DNA of 64,000 bases, taken from NCBI GenBank assembly GCA_019915135.1, contig JAHLMK010000020.1:806001-870000 (forward strand), in the 5' to 3' direction. Below are positions 12,257 through 23,815 of the stretch, in pieces. Within the stretch, counting starts at the first letter, position 1. Each line of letters begins with the position of its first letter. The stretch is from Strobilurus pachycystidiatus. Taxonomy: Eukaryota; Basidiomycota; Agaricomycetes; Agaricales; Physalacriaceae. Below the pieces are notes generated by a model, which saw only the letters and a program-made list of their open reading frames with translations, searched no databases and was not told the origin of the DNA. The position numbers and the translations under genes are program-made.

Positions 12257-12640
12257 GTCGGCAAGTAATATTATTTGATTGCCCTGTGGGGGGTGCCTGT
12301 TCAGGGTTTTGACGTTTGGCGGCCTCCGAGTCCTTGACCAGTCCTTGACTACACTCTGCCAGCGGAGGGCGCGAGCTCGTCGTGCTGTCGGCGACGCAAG
12401 CGACGATGGCGGCGAATGAGAGGGAAATCAACTGACGTAATGTGATCGAGAGAATGCTCTCAACGTGCGCCACACGAGCTTCTTCGCTTCCTACTCCGCA
12501 GGCCAGGAGAAGAATTTGACTTTCATCGATTTCACTGCTCAGCTCGTGCAATGTTGTCTCAATTTCACACTCTATGCGCTGTAGTCCTAATGTTGTTTCT
12601 TAGCTATTATATAGCCAGGTGGCATCCTGTTCTTTGGCTC
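12257..12640. promoter_or_regulatory. Upstream region of GH79 gene and transporter remnant
   Basis: No supported gene. The open frame on minus here is antisense/random in composition. A TATATAG stretch lies at about 12,607, and the region separates the divergent GH79 gene from the transporter pseudogene. Confidence 0.3.
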
Positions 12641-12644
12641 TTTC

Positions 12645-13480
12645 TTCGTCGTGTCCGATTCGTCGAATCTCGTTGCATGTTCTCTTGTGACCGCAATGGC
12701 GATGCATCAAAAATTCTGGGCTGAGATACCTGCACCATCATTCCTCCGATACTCCTCGCGTCGTGCAGGAATTCGTGCGCGCTATGGGTCACGAAAGCAG
12801 TCTTTCCAATGTCATTCGGCTATCTTCGCTAACCGCGAGCTCGTCTAGCGCATCTTTCTCGGTGGCACGGGCATCATCGCCATCAACTACTACTGGCCTA
12901 CGATCTTAAAGCCGACTCGGATTGGTATCTCTGGATCTATCTATTATTATTTCAATCTCTGTCTGCGGTATCAGTGAGTTCACCTTCACTTCTAATTGTC
13001 GCGACAGACTGACATCTATTCCGGGCAAACTTTGCTACGCCATGCTCTGGCTCCGACTGTACCTCGTGGACCAACTCGGGCGCCATCCTCTGCTTGTGGT
13101 GCCTTTTGCCTGTACTGCATCGGCGGTTATTGATATATCGCCATCCCCCGGCCTTTTGGCTCAAGCGACAACATCGACGCGGGCAATGGTAGTGCCATTG
13201 CGGCCTTCTACATCTGGACATTGACTGACCCCAACCTGAAACGAAACACCGTGGCTCATTTGGCGCTGAGATGTTGGGCCCCAACACGTCCGCACCCAAT
13301 CCACCATGGCTGCTTTGAGATGGCTCTTCACGCTCCTCATCGCCCACTTCACCTCTCAAACGTTCATCGTCGTCGGCTTATCTTCGCCAGTCTTATGGTC
13401 TTCACCTTCGTAAGTGCACTGTCTCATCGAGGAATGCTTTACCTCGATCGTCCCTTCATAGTAGTCTACTCCACAAAACG
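12645..13480 (+). pseudogene. MFS sugar-transporter remnant
   Basis: Pieces of the middle and C-terminal half of a major-facilitator sugar porter appear in changing frames: GTGIIAINYYWPTI (about 12,865-12,905, compare G.NAINYYSPTIF), LYLVDQLGRHPLL (13,058-13,100, compare LVDR.GRR.LL), SAIAAFYIWT (13,190-13,215), TPWL then FGAEMLGPN (13,250-13,282), MAALRWLFTLLIAHFT (13,307-13,352) and LIFASLMVFTF (13,378-13,410). The order matches transmembrane helices 7 to 12. At least three frame changes and an in-frame TGA occur within 250 bases, and the N-terminal half is missing. No remaining frame could encode a transporter. Confidence 0.75.
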
Positions 13481-13747
13481 AAACAAATACCTTTCGAAAT
13501 GATGGACGGACGCTCACACCATAGTCACAGAGCAGATGAGGGACAAATGCATGCCGCTAAGACTGGACAGGTTATCTGTGGTCCTTAGGCAGCGAGGAAG
13601 AAAGGGTGGAGCGCGCAGAATGAGTGCAACTAATCCAGCTGTCTTCATCACTTGACGAAATACTCGAGTACATACGCCACTCACTGTGATTTATTCGATT
13701 TCATACCGGTCTTGTATAATATAATCAATTTGTGCCCTAAACCCGAC
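13481..13747. other. No gene recognised
   Basis: Intergenic sequence between the transporter remnant and the MITE; no repeat or coding signal seen. Confidence 0.4.
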
Positions 13748-13757
13748 GTGAACAATG

Positions 13758-14595
13758 GGATTAAACTATTCGGCAACCCCCCTTTCAAGTTAAGAAACCC
13801 GTTGCTTACTTGGCAACCCCCGTTTCCCTGATGTGACTTGATGTGACCGTGGCGCAAAGACTGGCGGAGTCTTCGTCTCGATGGTTAACAATGCACACAC
13901 TACCACACAGTGAGCGAGAGTAAGTAGGAGATAGTTATTTTCAATCATGATAATGAATGGCTTCGAATATGGTGTGCTATGGTATCCTGAATGGCATGCT
14001 GAACAATGGCAGTAGCACGTCGCGTAATCGGACTCGGCAATCCCGTCTACGCGCCTCACCGTGCCAATTGCTCCAGATCCCTCTCCAGCCTAAAGACTCC
14101 CGTTTAATCAGTCATGCAAGACGAAGCTTTGCGCATTCACTCGCCAAATTGCTGTCATTAGAGGCCGCGGGAATACTTACTATTTGTTGCCAGCAGGGCT
14201 GGTGTTAGGTGCGTTCATGCATTAGAGTTGCACCGGTCGCCATCGTTCCCCGTCACAAACAGCACATTGTCGCGCTTGCTTGCTGTAGCTTAGTTTGTAT
14301 GCAGTAAAATCCGATTCGTCGCCATCGCGTCGCTTGTTATGCTCAGTATTGTCCTCGGGAGTAAGTATGGTCATTGTCCCTTGCTGGTGCATTCGTGTTG
14401 TGCCTGAATGCTGGTCACTCCTTGAACGCACTACAAAGTTGTCCAACAAGTGCTGTCGGACGTCGTGTTGGCTTGCGGTCAAGGTCGAAATGGGAGTGTC
14501 ACGCCGTGATTACAGCCTTATCTTATTCGGCAACCTGTTTTACGGGAAACCCCCGGGTTTCTAGCCGCAACGGGGGTTGCTGAATAGTTTAATCC
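13758..14595. mobile_element. Non-autonomous Mutator-like (MULE) MITE with 10-bp TSD
   Basis: Ends are GGATTAAACTATTCGGCAAC (left) and its inverted counterpart with one mismatch (GGATTAAACTATTCAGCAAC, right). The flanks GTGAACAATG at 13748-13757 and 14596-14605 are identical, a 10-bp target duplication as made by MULE transposases (9-11 bp). The element is 838 bases and has no transposase. Further inside, both arms carry CAACCCCCG and GGGTTTC/AAACCC-type blocks. The perfect TSD implies a fairly recent insertion. Confidence 0.85.
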
Positions 14596-14753
14596 GTGAA
14601 CAATGCCCAAGTACATAATCTGAATCTGATACACAGTGAAAAAATTGTACATGATTTTCGTACGTCCAAGTATGCTCGCCGGCGGTGTGCTATAATAGTA
14701 CAGCGTGAGATGGTCCTCAAAATTTATCATCATAAGTTGTGGTATCATGCCCG

Positions 14754-16243
14754 TCAATTCGCATCCGCCAGTCGCTGTCCTCGACGCTGGCCCTCCTCCA
14801 CGGCCTGTAGGCGAACCTCCAACAACGAGCGCAACCTCTTGCCCATGAATCTGAACTTGTCCCTGATTATCCTGTCCTTGGGTTGGTTCGGCCCTACCCC
14901 ATATACATGAAGGATTTGAAGATTCGGAAGCCTAGGGAGGAATATGTATGGGAAAGACCCGAGAGTTTGCTTGGAGCCATCCATCAGCGAACGATTAGAG
15001 TGGGAAAAAAAGTAAAATCTACCTCATCAGGCTCCTCCACACCATAATACTTGATCCTCAGGTCCTTCACGTTGGGAAAAGCGTATACCGCGCAATGTAG
15101 AACCTCCACGTCCCAAACCTGCAGTTGAAGCTCGATGCTCTCTACGGCTGGGAGTCCCTTCGAGAAACACGTCGCTAGACGCGTCGCTAGACGCGTCGGG
15201 TGTATCTCGTTGAGACCTATCACATGCTTGACCGTCTCCGCAATCCTGAACGCAACCATCGACTCGAGCGGACCGTGGTATGCGTGGACGTCCTTCATGT
15301 CAAAGTCGGTGGGAAGGCGCTTGAGCCGAGTGTCGGGCATCATGCCAATCCGCTGCAGGAGTGGGGACTGGCGGAAGAGCCGAGTGGTGCGCTGGAGATA
15401 TTCGTGCAGGTTCCCGCCCATCGCCTTGGTCTCGTCAAGCCCCCGAAGCTCGAGCGTATGCAGCTGTGCCGTCGCTGGTGGGCGCAGCATCATGTTTTCG
15501 TCGAACAGGTATGCAGCGACGGCCTCGCTCCAGTCCAGGCGTAGGATCTTGAGCTTTGGGGCGGACACCAAATTGAGCGCACCATACCGGCTCAAGGCCC
15601 CGTCCGGAAGGGATGGGAACGGAACATTATGGAGACCGTTCAATTGGTTCAGTAACGCCTGAGCGGTCAAGCCGATGGGTGCTGCTCCAGGCTGAGCACC
15701 AGCCTGGTGCGTAAGGGGCTGGGCCTGAATGAAGTGTAGGCCATGGTGATGCATGGGTGCGTGAACATGGGCAGCGGGTGGAGGGAGGATGGGTGGCGCA
15801 AAGGTGAATCCTGGGGTCATCTGGTGGACCATCTGGTGCACGTGATGATGCCCATGGTGAGGGAGCTGAACATGAGGTTGGTAGGGTGGGGGTGGATGTG
15901 TGACTTCCCAAGTGACGAATATGATATCCAGTTCCTCGATGGGCAAGTCTCCCAGCGTCCCAGCTATAGCTGGAGGACATCCGGGGAGTAAGCATTTTAT
16001 GAAGGAGAGGCGGCGTAGGTTGGGGAATTCGGAGAGGACTTCGTAGACGTGTGTGGTGCCAACCAGATCCATGTCACTAAATATAAGCGTTTTGAGAGAC
16101 TGGAATGACCGGAAGCGGTTATAAAGCGTTTCGAAGCAGTTCGACCGGTTCGCAGTGACGGTGAGGGAGAGTGGCACCTTGTCCATCTCCGGGATGGGGC
16201 TTTGCCAGATTAACGAGTTGTATAGCAAACGTTCATTGCCCAT
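14754..16243 (-). CDS. F-box-type leucine-rich repeat protein lacking the F-box
   Basis: Two exons, 16243-15023 and 14969-14754, with a 53-base GT-AG intron in phase 0. About 480 residues. The pattern of spaced Leu/Ile strands (FRSFQSLKTLIFSDMDL, LSEFPNLRRLSFIKCLL, LRIKYYGVEEPDE, LPRLPNLQILHVYGVG) is that of the LRR half of basidiomycete F-box proteins, which pick substrates for SCF ubiquitin ligases. A His/Pro-rich insert (about 15,720-15,900, HHGHHHVHQMVHQM) interrupts the LRRs. No F-box is visible. Upstream of MGNERLLYN the frame stays open but runs into ACGCA repeat sequence, so the N-terminus may have been lost when that repeat landed, or lies in an exon I cannot see. Confidence 0.55.
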
Positions 16244-16299
16244 GTTAAACGTTATATCCTTGTTTATTTCTTTGATGGATAAGTTGTGGGCTCGTAGAA

Positions 16300-17165
16300 A
16301 TGTGCGTTCCCGCATGCGTGTGGACACGCAGGACACGCACATTTCCACGCACCCCCGCACCACGCACCACGCATGGACCAGAGTAATGTCCGCTTCTCGC
16401 TACCAGAGGTCGGCTTCTCGAAATTGGGATTTGAGATTTCACCAGAGCCACATCTAGATAGCTTACCCTATTTGACGATTGCAGTTTTCATGCCCGAATG
16501 CTGAGAGATCATGAAGGGAGACCCGAAAGAGTCCACATCACGCACGCATGGACCCGAGTTTGCTCTCTGCTAAATCGTCACCAAAGGCCGACCAGTAAAA
16601 ATTGGGATTTGGGTTTATATCCGAGGCATGACTAGATAGCTTACTGTAGTGTATTGCAGCGGAAACTGAGGCCAAAATGTGAAAGATCGTCATGGAAGAG
16701 GCAAAAGAGTCACTCGCATCTTACGCACGTCCCTTTCCCGATCAGGAAGGACGCGACGCGCCAAACACATCGCGTCGTTTGGCGCGTAGCCGCCAATACA
16801 AGTATGCCGCCTTGACGTACCAGAATACCGAGTACAGCAGTACACTGTCTGTCTGACAGTTGTCTGCTTGGGGACAGTGACGGTCCTTGTTCTGGCACTC
16901 GAGAGCACTACGCCCGAAAAATTGCTTTAATTCAAGGCACAAAAGTGTGCTGTGAAAGTCATTGAGCTCGCGCATATGCGCCCACACGTACACGCAAGTC
17001 CACGCATGTGTCCACGCATGTGCCGCATCTCATCACGCATGCACGCATGCATCACGCATGCCTTCCCGCACCCACGCACACGCATCCAACGCATCCACGC
17101 ACTCACGCACATCCAACGCATCTGCACACGCATCTACGCAGGACATCACGCACCTCACGTACGCT
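16300..17165. repeat. ACGCA-rich repeat region with a diverged tandem duplication
   Basis: Clusters of CACGCA/ACGCATC words lie at 16,315-16,380 and, densely, at 16,975-17,160. Between them two diverged direct copies of about 190 bases lie at about 16,420-16,560 and 16,600-16,740. Both contain AATTGGGATTTG, CTAGATAGCTTAC, a TTGCAG core, a GAGAGATCATGAAG/GAAAGATCGTCATGG block and AAAGAGTC. Open frames here are simple translations of the repeat (HASNASTH-like) and not genes. Confidence 0.7.
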
Positions 17166-17611
17166 TATTTGAGTGGTGAATCAAGGTAAGCGAGTACGTG
17201 CTTCGGTGACGGCTATTCCGATCTGGGCAGGCCGTGCCGGCGGACCTTGAATTCGTCTCTTCATCGTTAACCATCGCCAGAGCTCCCCAATCATATTCAC
17301 TAGGCCGCACCTTACATCTAGAGATCTCCAATACATGGACTCACCAAAGAGTCGGAAACGAATTCTGTGTGACCACTCGAACATCCCGTCGAATAAGTAT
17401 CCTCATTTGGTAATGATCATTGATCTCTAGGTTCATTCTCTCTCAAGTCTCGCTACATTACCCACGCGGGACGTGTAGTGTCCCAAAAGTGGAACCAGAT
17501 CTTGGCAAAGTATCCGCTCTACTGATCTGCTACATTTGTAGCTCGCCATTCATGCTCGGACAAAAGAGGTACTTGATTTACTGACGTCGACACTTCAAAA
17601 CTCGGGTTCGA
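17166..17611. other. No gene recognised
   Basis: Sequence between the ACGCA repeat and the stop of the large minus-strand gene; only short random frames. Confidence 0.4.
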
Positions 17612-20600
17612 CTACTGTTTGCCTTTCTGGCGCTTTACCATGCGTGGTTTTGGGACTCGCCTTGGCTGGACGATCGGTCGAGGGTCCTCTGAGCTGGCCT
17701 TTCGCTTCAGAGACCTTGGGTCTTTGTAGTCGGGACCAACCTGTTAATGGGTAAGTTGCTCGCCGATATCTGGGAACACTCGTCACTGACCATCAATTCC
17801 TCGTCAGTGCCTTCTCGAATCCTTTCCGTCCACGAGTCTGGACCTTCACTGTACGGATACCAATGATCCTGGTGAGGTCCAACGTCTAATCCCCATTGGC
17901 AGTTGCCCGCTACGCCATCTTCCTCATTCCGAGAGAACATCCTGTCTTCGAGGAATGAGATTGCCTCTTTGTCAACGTCCACAGGATTTCCCCGAGGTTT
18001 ACCATCCACAGTTTTCCCTCTGTAGTCCTTCTGTCGCTGCCACGCTCGCTCCAATAACTGGGTTTCATATTCATCGTCTTCGCTCGATCCGAAGTTCTGA
18101 TCCTCGTCTCGCAAACGTGAAGCGACCAGTAGTGTTGCTGCGTGTGCGACTGGGGCACAAAGAAGCCACTGTACCGGTGGGACGACTGACTCAGAAAACT
18201 GTTTTGCGAACCAGTTATTGATCCTTGCGCAGTCATCGTCAGCAAGTCCTCCTCCGTATGGGACTGCGCCGGTCAACGAGCGCCCGAAGGCCTGTAGCTC
18301 CCGTAACGCCGGAATCTTATCGACCATGGATCCCGGATTGCGCATTATGCAAAGGAAGGTGTCAATATGCGGGCTCAACACGCGATGGATTTCGGCCGTG
18401 AATGGAATCCCAGTCGCATCAGCAAGGATGCGATCTATTTTGTCCTCAGTTAGGAAGGTCAGTGTCCACTTTCCCAACTAAGAAATTATATCAGTAATGC
18501 GATTCGGAGCAGATGCAACACTTACGCGAACATGCCGTCGACGCGCTCGGTCTTGGTAGAGCTCGTCGGTTACGTCTTTTTCAGGTACCGTAGTCATACT
18601 CCCAGCTTGCTGACTCGATGCTTTCGAGAACATGTTCTCTCGCCACCATTTGACTTCCCATCGACGGCGTGGACCAGGCGCTCCAATGGCAGTGATCAGG
18701 CGCGCGGGATAGAAGTACTCCCCGTCACGTACCAAAGCACCCTTTCCTGGCCTATGACAAAAGGTTAGCAGTTGTTACATGTCCTCCCTCGTATCACGAC
18801 TCACATCAGCCTGAAGTCAAGCCTCTTGATCTTGTTACTAGACAATATCAGCTGTGCATATAGTACAGGTACATGGGGGTCTGACTCACAGTCGACATGC
18901 CTCAACTTCCCAGAAAGACTTGCTTCCAAGGAGACGCTCGCGAAGCTGGTCACTGGAGCAACTATGGCACTCAAAGTCGACCTTGTCCAGCTTTTTACCG
19001 ATGGCGCTGCCACCAAGACCACGTTGGCAAGCCACATGTGAGTACAAATGGCATGCCTTGCACTCGATCGTCCTTTCCATGACTCCCTTCCGCCATCCAT
19101 CACCATTGACGCCACATCGACATTCAAGGTGTTGTGGTGTTCCCGGAGCCGGAGAGCTGAACGGGGAAGTAAGAGGCTCGTTCTCTTGACGCGGAGGTGT
19201 CTGAGGAGAGCATTTATCGCTCACTCCATCCTCCGACTCTACACTGTTCTGCCGCCTTGAAGGTGGAGTAGGTGGAGATGGGGCCTGAGTGCGCGATTCC
19301 TGTACAGTGTATTCGCGGAAATTACGCCTCCTTGTCCAAGTGATCTCATCGCCGCAAAGCTGGCGATATCCCTCCCGGTGGAGTGACACCTCAGGGATCT
19401 GCTGATACGAGCGCGACGAGAACTCCAAGTGAAGTTTCTTCTCAGCGAGAGTCATCTGGTGGTTGTGGAACCATTTCTGTGCATGCGTACCACCACGGAG
19501 ACGGTACGTCACCTCCGTTGTCTTGCAGGATGAGTAGCCAGGGAGTGAGATACGGCCTGCAAGGTGTGTCTCCACCGAGGCGTCTGGGACAAGGATAGGT
19601 GATCCCTTATTCGTGTTCTGCATCCCGTCATAGAAGTAGATACTCGATGGCGAGCTGTAGGCGCCACGGAGAACAAAGTGGTTGTTGTTGACGAAGAAAA
19701 CTCGACTGACAAGGTCATAGACAACCCCAGATTCATCCATAGAGCGAGTCAGGTTCTCGGAGGTGGAGTCAAGTGGATAGATCGTTGTTGGTACATTCCA
19801 GTCGTCCTCAAGATCGTACTGGCCAAAGGAGATGATCAGAACAACGGGCGTCGTCAGATGGAATCGATGGACGTTAGTCTGACCGCAAATAGCTCGGCCA
19901 TCCGTGTCCGTACGCCAGCAAGGAAGCGTGACGGTAGTCATAACGTTGTTGTTCATCTGAAACCACTTCTCGAGGTCTCCATTATGGAGTTCTCTTTGAC
20001 CCTGTTGAGGACGAGGGTTCACAGAGAGCTGGGGAATGGGAATTTTGATGTGAGACGAAGTGAATGTGCCAACATCCTGTCCATCACACAAACGGATCTC
20101 TACGACCACTGCTTGGAAGTAGGACTGTGCGACCGAATGATCTGAGTTGCGTATCATCTTCAGCATATCACTCAGCCATTCCTATACAAAGTCTTAGAAC
20201 AGAGCGACATACACCAGCTGAGGATAACGTACAAATGCGGGGTGATAAGTACTGTGATCTGAGGCCGCGTTCTCAACCACAACCTTATCCATATGAAGCA
20301 GCTCGATGTGACCCAATTTTACATCAAAAAGACGCTGATTTGAGACCTCCAAATTAGGACTGACCGTAGTGGTCTCTGTCTGAATGGCGAGCAATGTTTT
20401 ATGGAGCTGGTGAAGTAGTGGTACTCGCTTTGCCACACCTTCTTGCGAAGCTGTGTAATCATTCCAGCCGTCGCCATGGACCACGGTGAAGTAAAGCGCC
20501 ATAGCCGAAGAGTCGTACCAGCACGAATCATTCTTCCAAGGGAATCCTGGAAGTTCGGATGGCACGGATGAAGGATGCGTGGAAGATGTGTCGACAGGAG

Positions 20601-23257
20601 TGGTCTCGGGCACGGTGGCATCAGGAGTGGTCTCGTGCGTGGTGGCAGTAGGAGTGGTCTCGTGCACGGTGGCAGTAAGAGCAGTCTTCTGCACTGTAGT
20701 GCGGGGACAAGTGGGCCCAGGAGGTATAGTCGTAGATGAACCACCAGTAAGATGAGCGAGGTTCTTCTCAAACTCAGCCTTAGACTTCCGAGGCTGTGCC
20801 TTTTCGAGTTCCTTGACGGTATCCGGGGCGCGCCCATCATTCTTCTTCCTCCTCGCAGCAATGGCTTCGGGCGCACGTACACGATGCGTACGGCCTATCT
20901 GCTCAGCTATCTTCTTCCACGGTTCGGCCTCGCCGTACCGGATGGGGGCGCCAACTATTCTTGTATGAGCCCTGTGAAGTCGAATTGATTTGAACACATA
21001 CCCTCAACATGCTCGAAAAGCCGCTCAAAGTATTCCGCCATTCCAAAGAGTGCGTACAAGCCTTGAATGAGCTCGTGATCACGCCCTGCTCCACAGTATA
21101 AGCGCCAATGCATAGCCTCCTCGGCGTTTGTGGTATCAGGAATCCACGCCCAGATGAAGGCGTCCATGACGACCTGAGACTTGAAGATCATTGACGCATG
21201 GGATGGCCTGAGCCACCAAGCAAGCCAAGTGCTGGTACGCGGCCACTTTGCCACAATGGCGCGTGCAGTTGACTCGAATGTCTCCATATCTGCGGATTTT
21301 TGTAGCTTCTTACAAAGCCTCTTGAACTGATGGCGGTCGTCTCGTGGAATGATGGAGGTGATCTTCCGGATGCGCGTGCAAGCGTTTGCGAAGTGCTGCT
21401 GACAGTCCACCCTCAGTTCGTCCTCGCCACGGTCCGAGTGACGGTACTCTTTCCAGAAGCGAATATAGGCTTTGATGAAGCCAGAGCGTTCGGCATCACT
21501 GAAGTCAACAACCTAGAAAAACGTAAGTCAGGATGTATAGACAACGTATGTGAGTGTGTACCGTCGCAAAATGGATGAGAAGTGCTGTGATATCCTTATC
21601 CACAGCGCGCTGATAGATACTCTTGAAGAGCGCAAAGAAGTGCCATTCAAAGTGATTCGCGCTTGCGCCATCGGAATAGCTGAAGATGACAGGGACCCAG
21701 CAGAGAAGGTCCTTGGAATACGTCGAAGAGACAATCAGGATCTCGGTTCGATCAGCAAACCAGCCGTGAGCGCCATCCGATACAAGGCCATTCACAGGCT
21801 TATCCGTGATTGGATCGTTTGCTAGCTGCTTCTTCATGAAGTCCGTTTGGAGGGAGATGATGGTGAGGCCGCCCTCGAATCGCTCCTGGACCACAAAGCC
21901 CGGGCAGTGCTGCTTAAACAGCGAGAACTGCTTAAGAAAATTGGACCCAGTTAGCGGATTGCTCCGCTTCACCTTCTTCTTTTCATAGACAACACGAGCG
22001 GCGTTGACCAAAGAAGGCGCAATCTCCGCTGCCGATGGTCCATGAGGTCCGTGGAGGGTTGGCAGACCAACGACGAGGGCCATAGGTTTAGCGGAAGGAT
22101 GGTAGGTGACGAGCTCGCGGAATTGCTTCTCTGCACGAGGTGTGAGATGGATTTCATGAGTGGGACGAGGGTGAAAGTGGAAGCCACTATTGGTGTAGGT
22201 TACCCCACCGCGCCAGGTCACGAACGTGGCTTTGACCTTCCCGGGACAGTCATATAAAATCAGCGACTCTCCGCACCGGCAAGACTGCTCTAGCTGCCTT
22301 GCCCGGCGATTTTTATCAACCACTGGGCGGACGATGATCTTGCAGCTTGCGCTCGTGCACTGGATGATGCCTAGACAGGTCCGCGACGATGGTTTCCCGT
22401 CCTTCTCGTTTGGAGCATCAGCGGACCTCTTAGGATACCCTCCGTCGTTCCGCATTGACCAGTTCATGACAAGATTTTTGGCAGATGCGTGCGTGTCATG
22501 GTCAAGCTTCAGTGTATGTGGTCCGTCCGGGAAGGCGTCCCAGACATCTGGTAGGTTGCTCGAAGTAGACCAGAGATCAGCAGAGTTAACTGTCGTGAAG
22601 GGAAGGACGGCATCGGCTGGGACATTCACTGGCATCGCAGAAGAGTGGGGAGAGGGCTTTGGGACGGATGGCTGCTCGTGAAATTGGAGTTTGACGTGCT
22701 TTGCCGCAGTAGAAGGGACAGCAGGATCGGAACGCTTTGGCGAGGCGGGGACAAATTCACCACTGTCCAATTTCTTGTACAGCCGCTCAGAATTGGTAGA
22801 CGCGGCGCCTGCAGACTCTTTCCTAGCCTTCTTGGCCTCAGGTCTCTCAGACGTTGCCTTGCTGGGTGCAGAGCCCTTGTGGTCTGAGTCAACGCGAGCA
22901 CGCTTGGTCGTGCGCTTCAGCGGACTATCAGCGTCACTAGCCGGTTCAGAAGCTGAGGATTCGCTGTCCGATCCAGTCTCCATGTAGCCTTTGATTTTTC
23001 CTGTGTCGTTCTTGAATTCAAACCGAAGAGTTGAAAAGTAGATATCATACCGTGCTTGTTATAGACTGGCACCAGTCTAGACTTCAAAGAGGTCTTTTTC
23101 GATGTTTTCTCGACCTTGACTGGCTCGGAGACATCAGAGTTGTCAGCGGGAATGCGCTCCAGCTGACGAATGACGAAGCGAGAGATTTTGCCCTTGAATT
23201 CACATGTTAGCATCGCGGGTAGCAATGAGACAAAAAGCCTACGATGGTCTTGAGCAT
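17612..23257 (-). CDS. GCM-like zinc region + MULE-like transposase + papain/USP-like peptidase + PHD + Tudor-like gene
   Basis: Joined exons: MLKTI at 23257, then about 23208-23092, 22992-21571, 21522-21000, about 20950-20212, 20164-18890, a short exon near 18,835-18,805, 18750-18526, 18477-17807 and 17757-17612; most junctions are GT-AG and keep frame. Domains in order: acidic/NLS region (KRTTKRARV); GCM-like Cys cluster (CLGIIQC..., LEQSCRCGESLILYDC, about 22,400-22,230); MULE-type DDE core (GAHGWFADRTEILIVSSTYS, VVDFSDAERSGF); a Cys box FPWKNDSCWYDSSAMAL (about 20,540) paired with VNNNHFVLRG and IYFYDGM (about 19,690-19,640), as in papain-fold ubiquitin peptidases; a PHD-like finger (CRCG...C.AC..YSHVAC...FECHSC, about 19,130-18,930); and a Tudor/BAH-like segment (VRDGEYFYPARLI, WEVKWWRENMF). 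The family is multi-copy in Agaricomycetes. The joint near 20,960-21,000 does not keep frame with any visible GT-AG pair, so this copy may be broken there. Confidence 0.65.
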
Positions 23258-23689
23258 AAAAGCGGATGTCTTAACTGCAAATGAGCGGTGGGTACGCGCT
23301 TCTCAATGAGAGCTTGCGTGTCTTGGGAGAAGGAAAAAAGGATGTCGATTGCACTGCCGCCGGCAATCCGGCGAGTAGGGATCCCCTAACCAGCACAGAC
23401 GGTTTGAAATGCAGTCAAATTCGAAAACGCGAACACAGTAGATTCGTATAAAGACGCGAAGGACATGACGGTCCATCTTGAAGATGTTCGCCCGGGTCTG
23501 CGGCATGAACGTCAAGGTCGGATCTTGCCGCACGGCTTTACGTTACACGACCCGTTCATTCATTCATTATTACTCGGCACGGACCACGTTCCTTTCTTCC
23601 TTCCGTTATCAGGTCTTCCTTTCTAACATAACATTTGTTTTGTATCGAAGTGTACAGCAGTCGATATATGCCCCCGGATCTCGTACACG

Positions 23690-23815
23690 CACGCGTACGG
23701 ACGCTTCACCTCAGTGTACACGCACGGACCGGGGTACCCATTACCACTAACACGCACTTACGCATCCCGCACCCACGCACCCACGCATGGGTCCACGCAC
23801 AATTCTACGGGCCCA
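23690..23815. repeat. Second ACGCA-rich cluster
   Basis: Words CACGCACG, CACGCACTTACGCATC, CCCACGCACCCACGCATGG and TCCACGCAC repeat within 125 bases, as in the cluster at 16,975-17,160. No coding content. Confidence 0.65.

Noticed and set aside
12039..12551. 170-residue open frame on minus upstream of GH79
   Set aside because: It overlaps GH79 exon 1 in another frame and has no family resemblance.
16955..17189. Possible CRISPR-like short direct repeats (ACGCA words)
   Set aside because: No constant repeat/spacer length; simple degenerate repeat in a eukaryotic genome.
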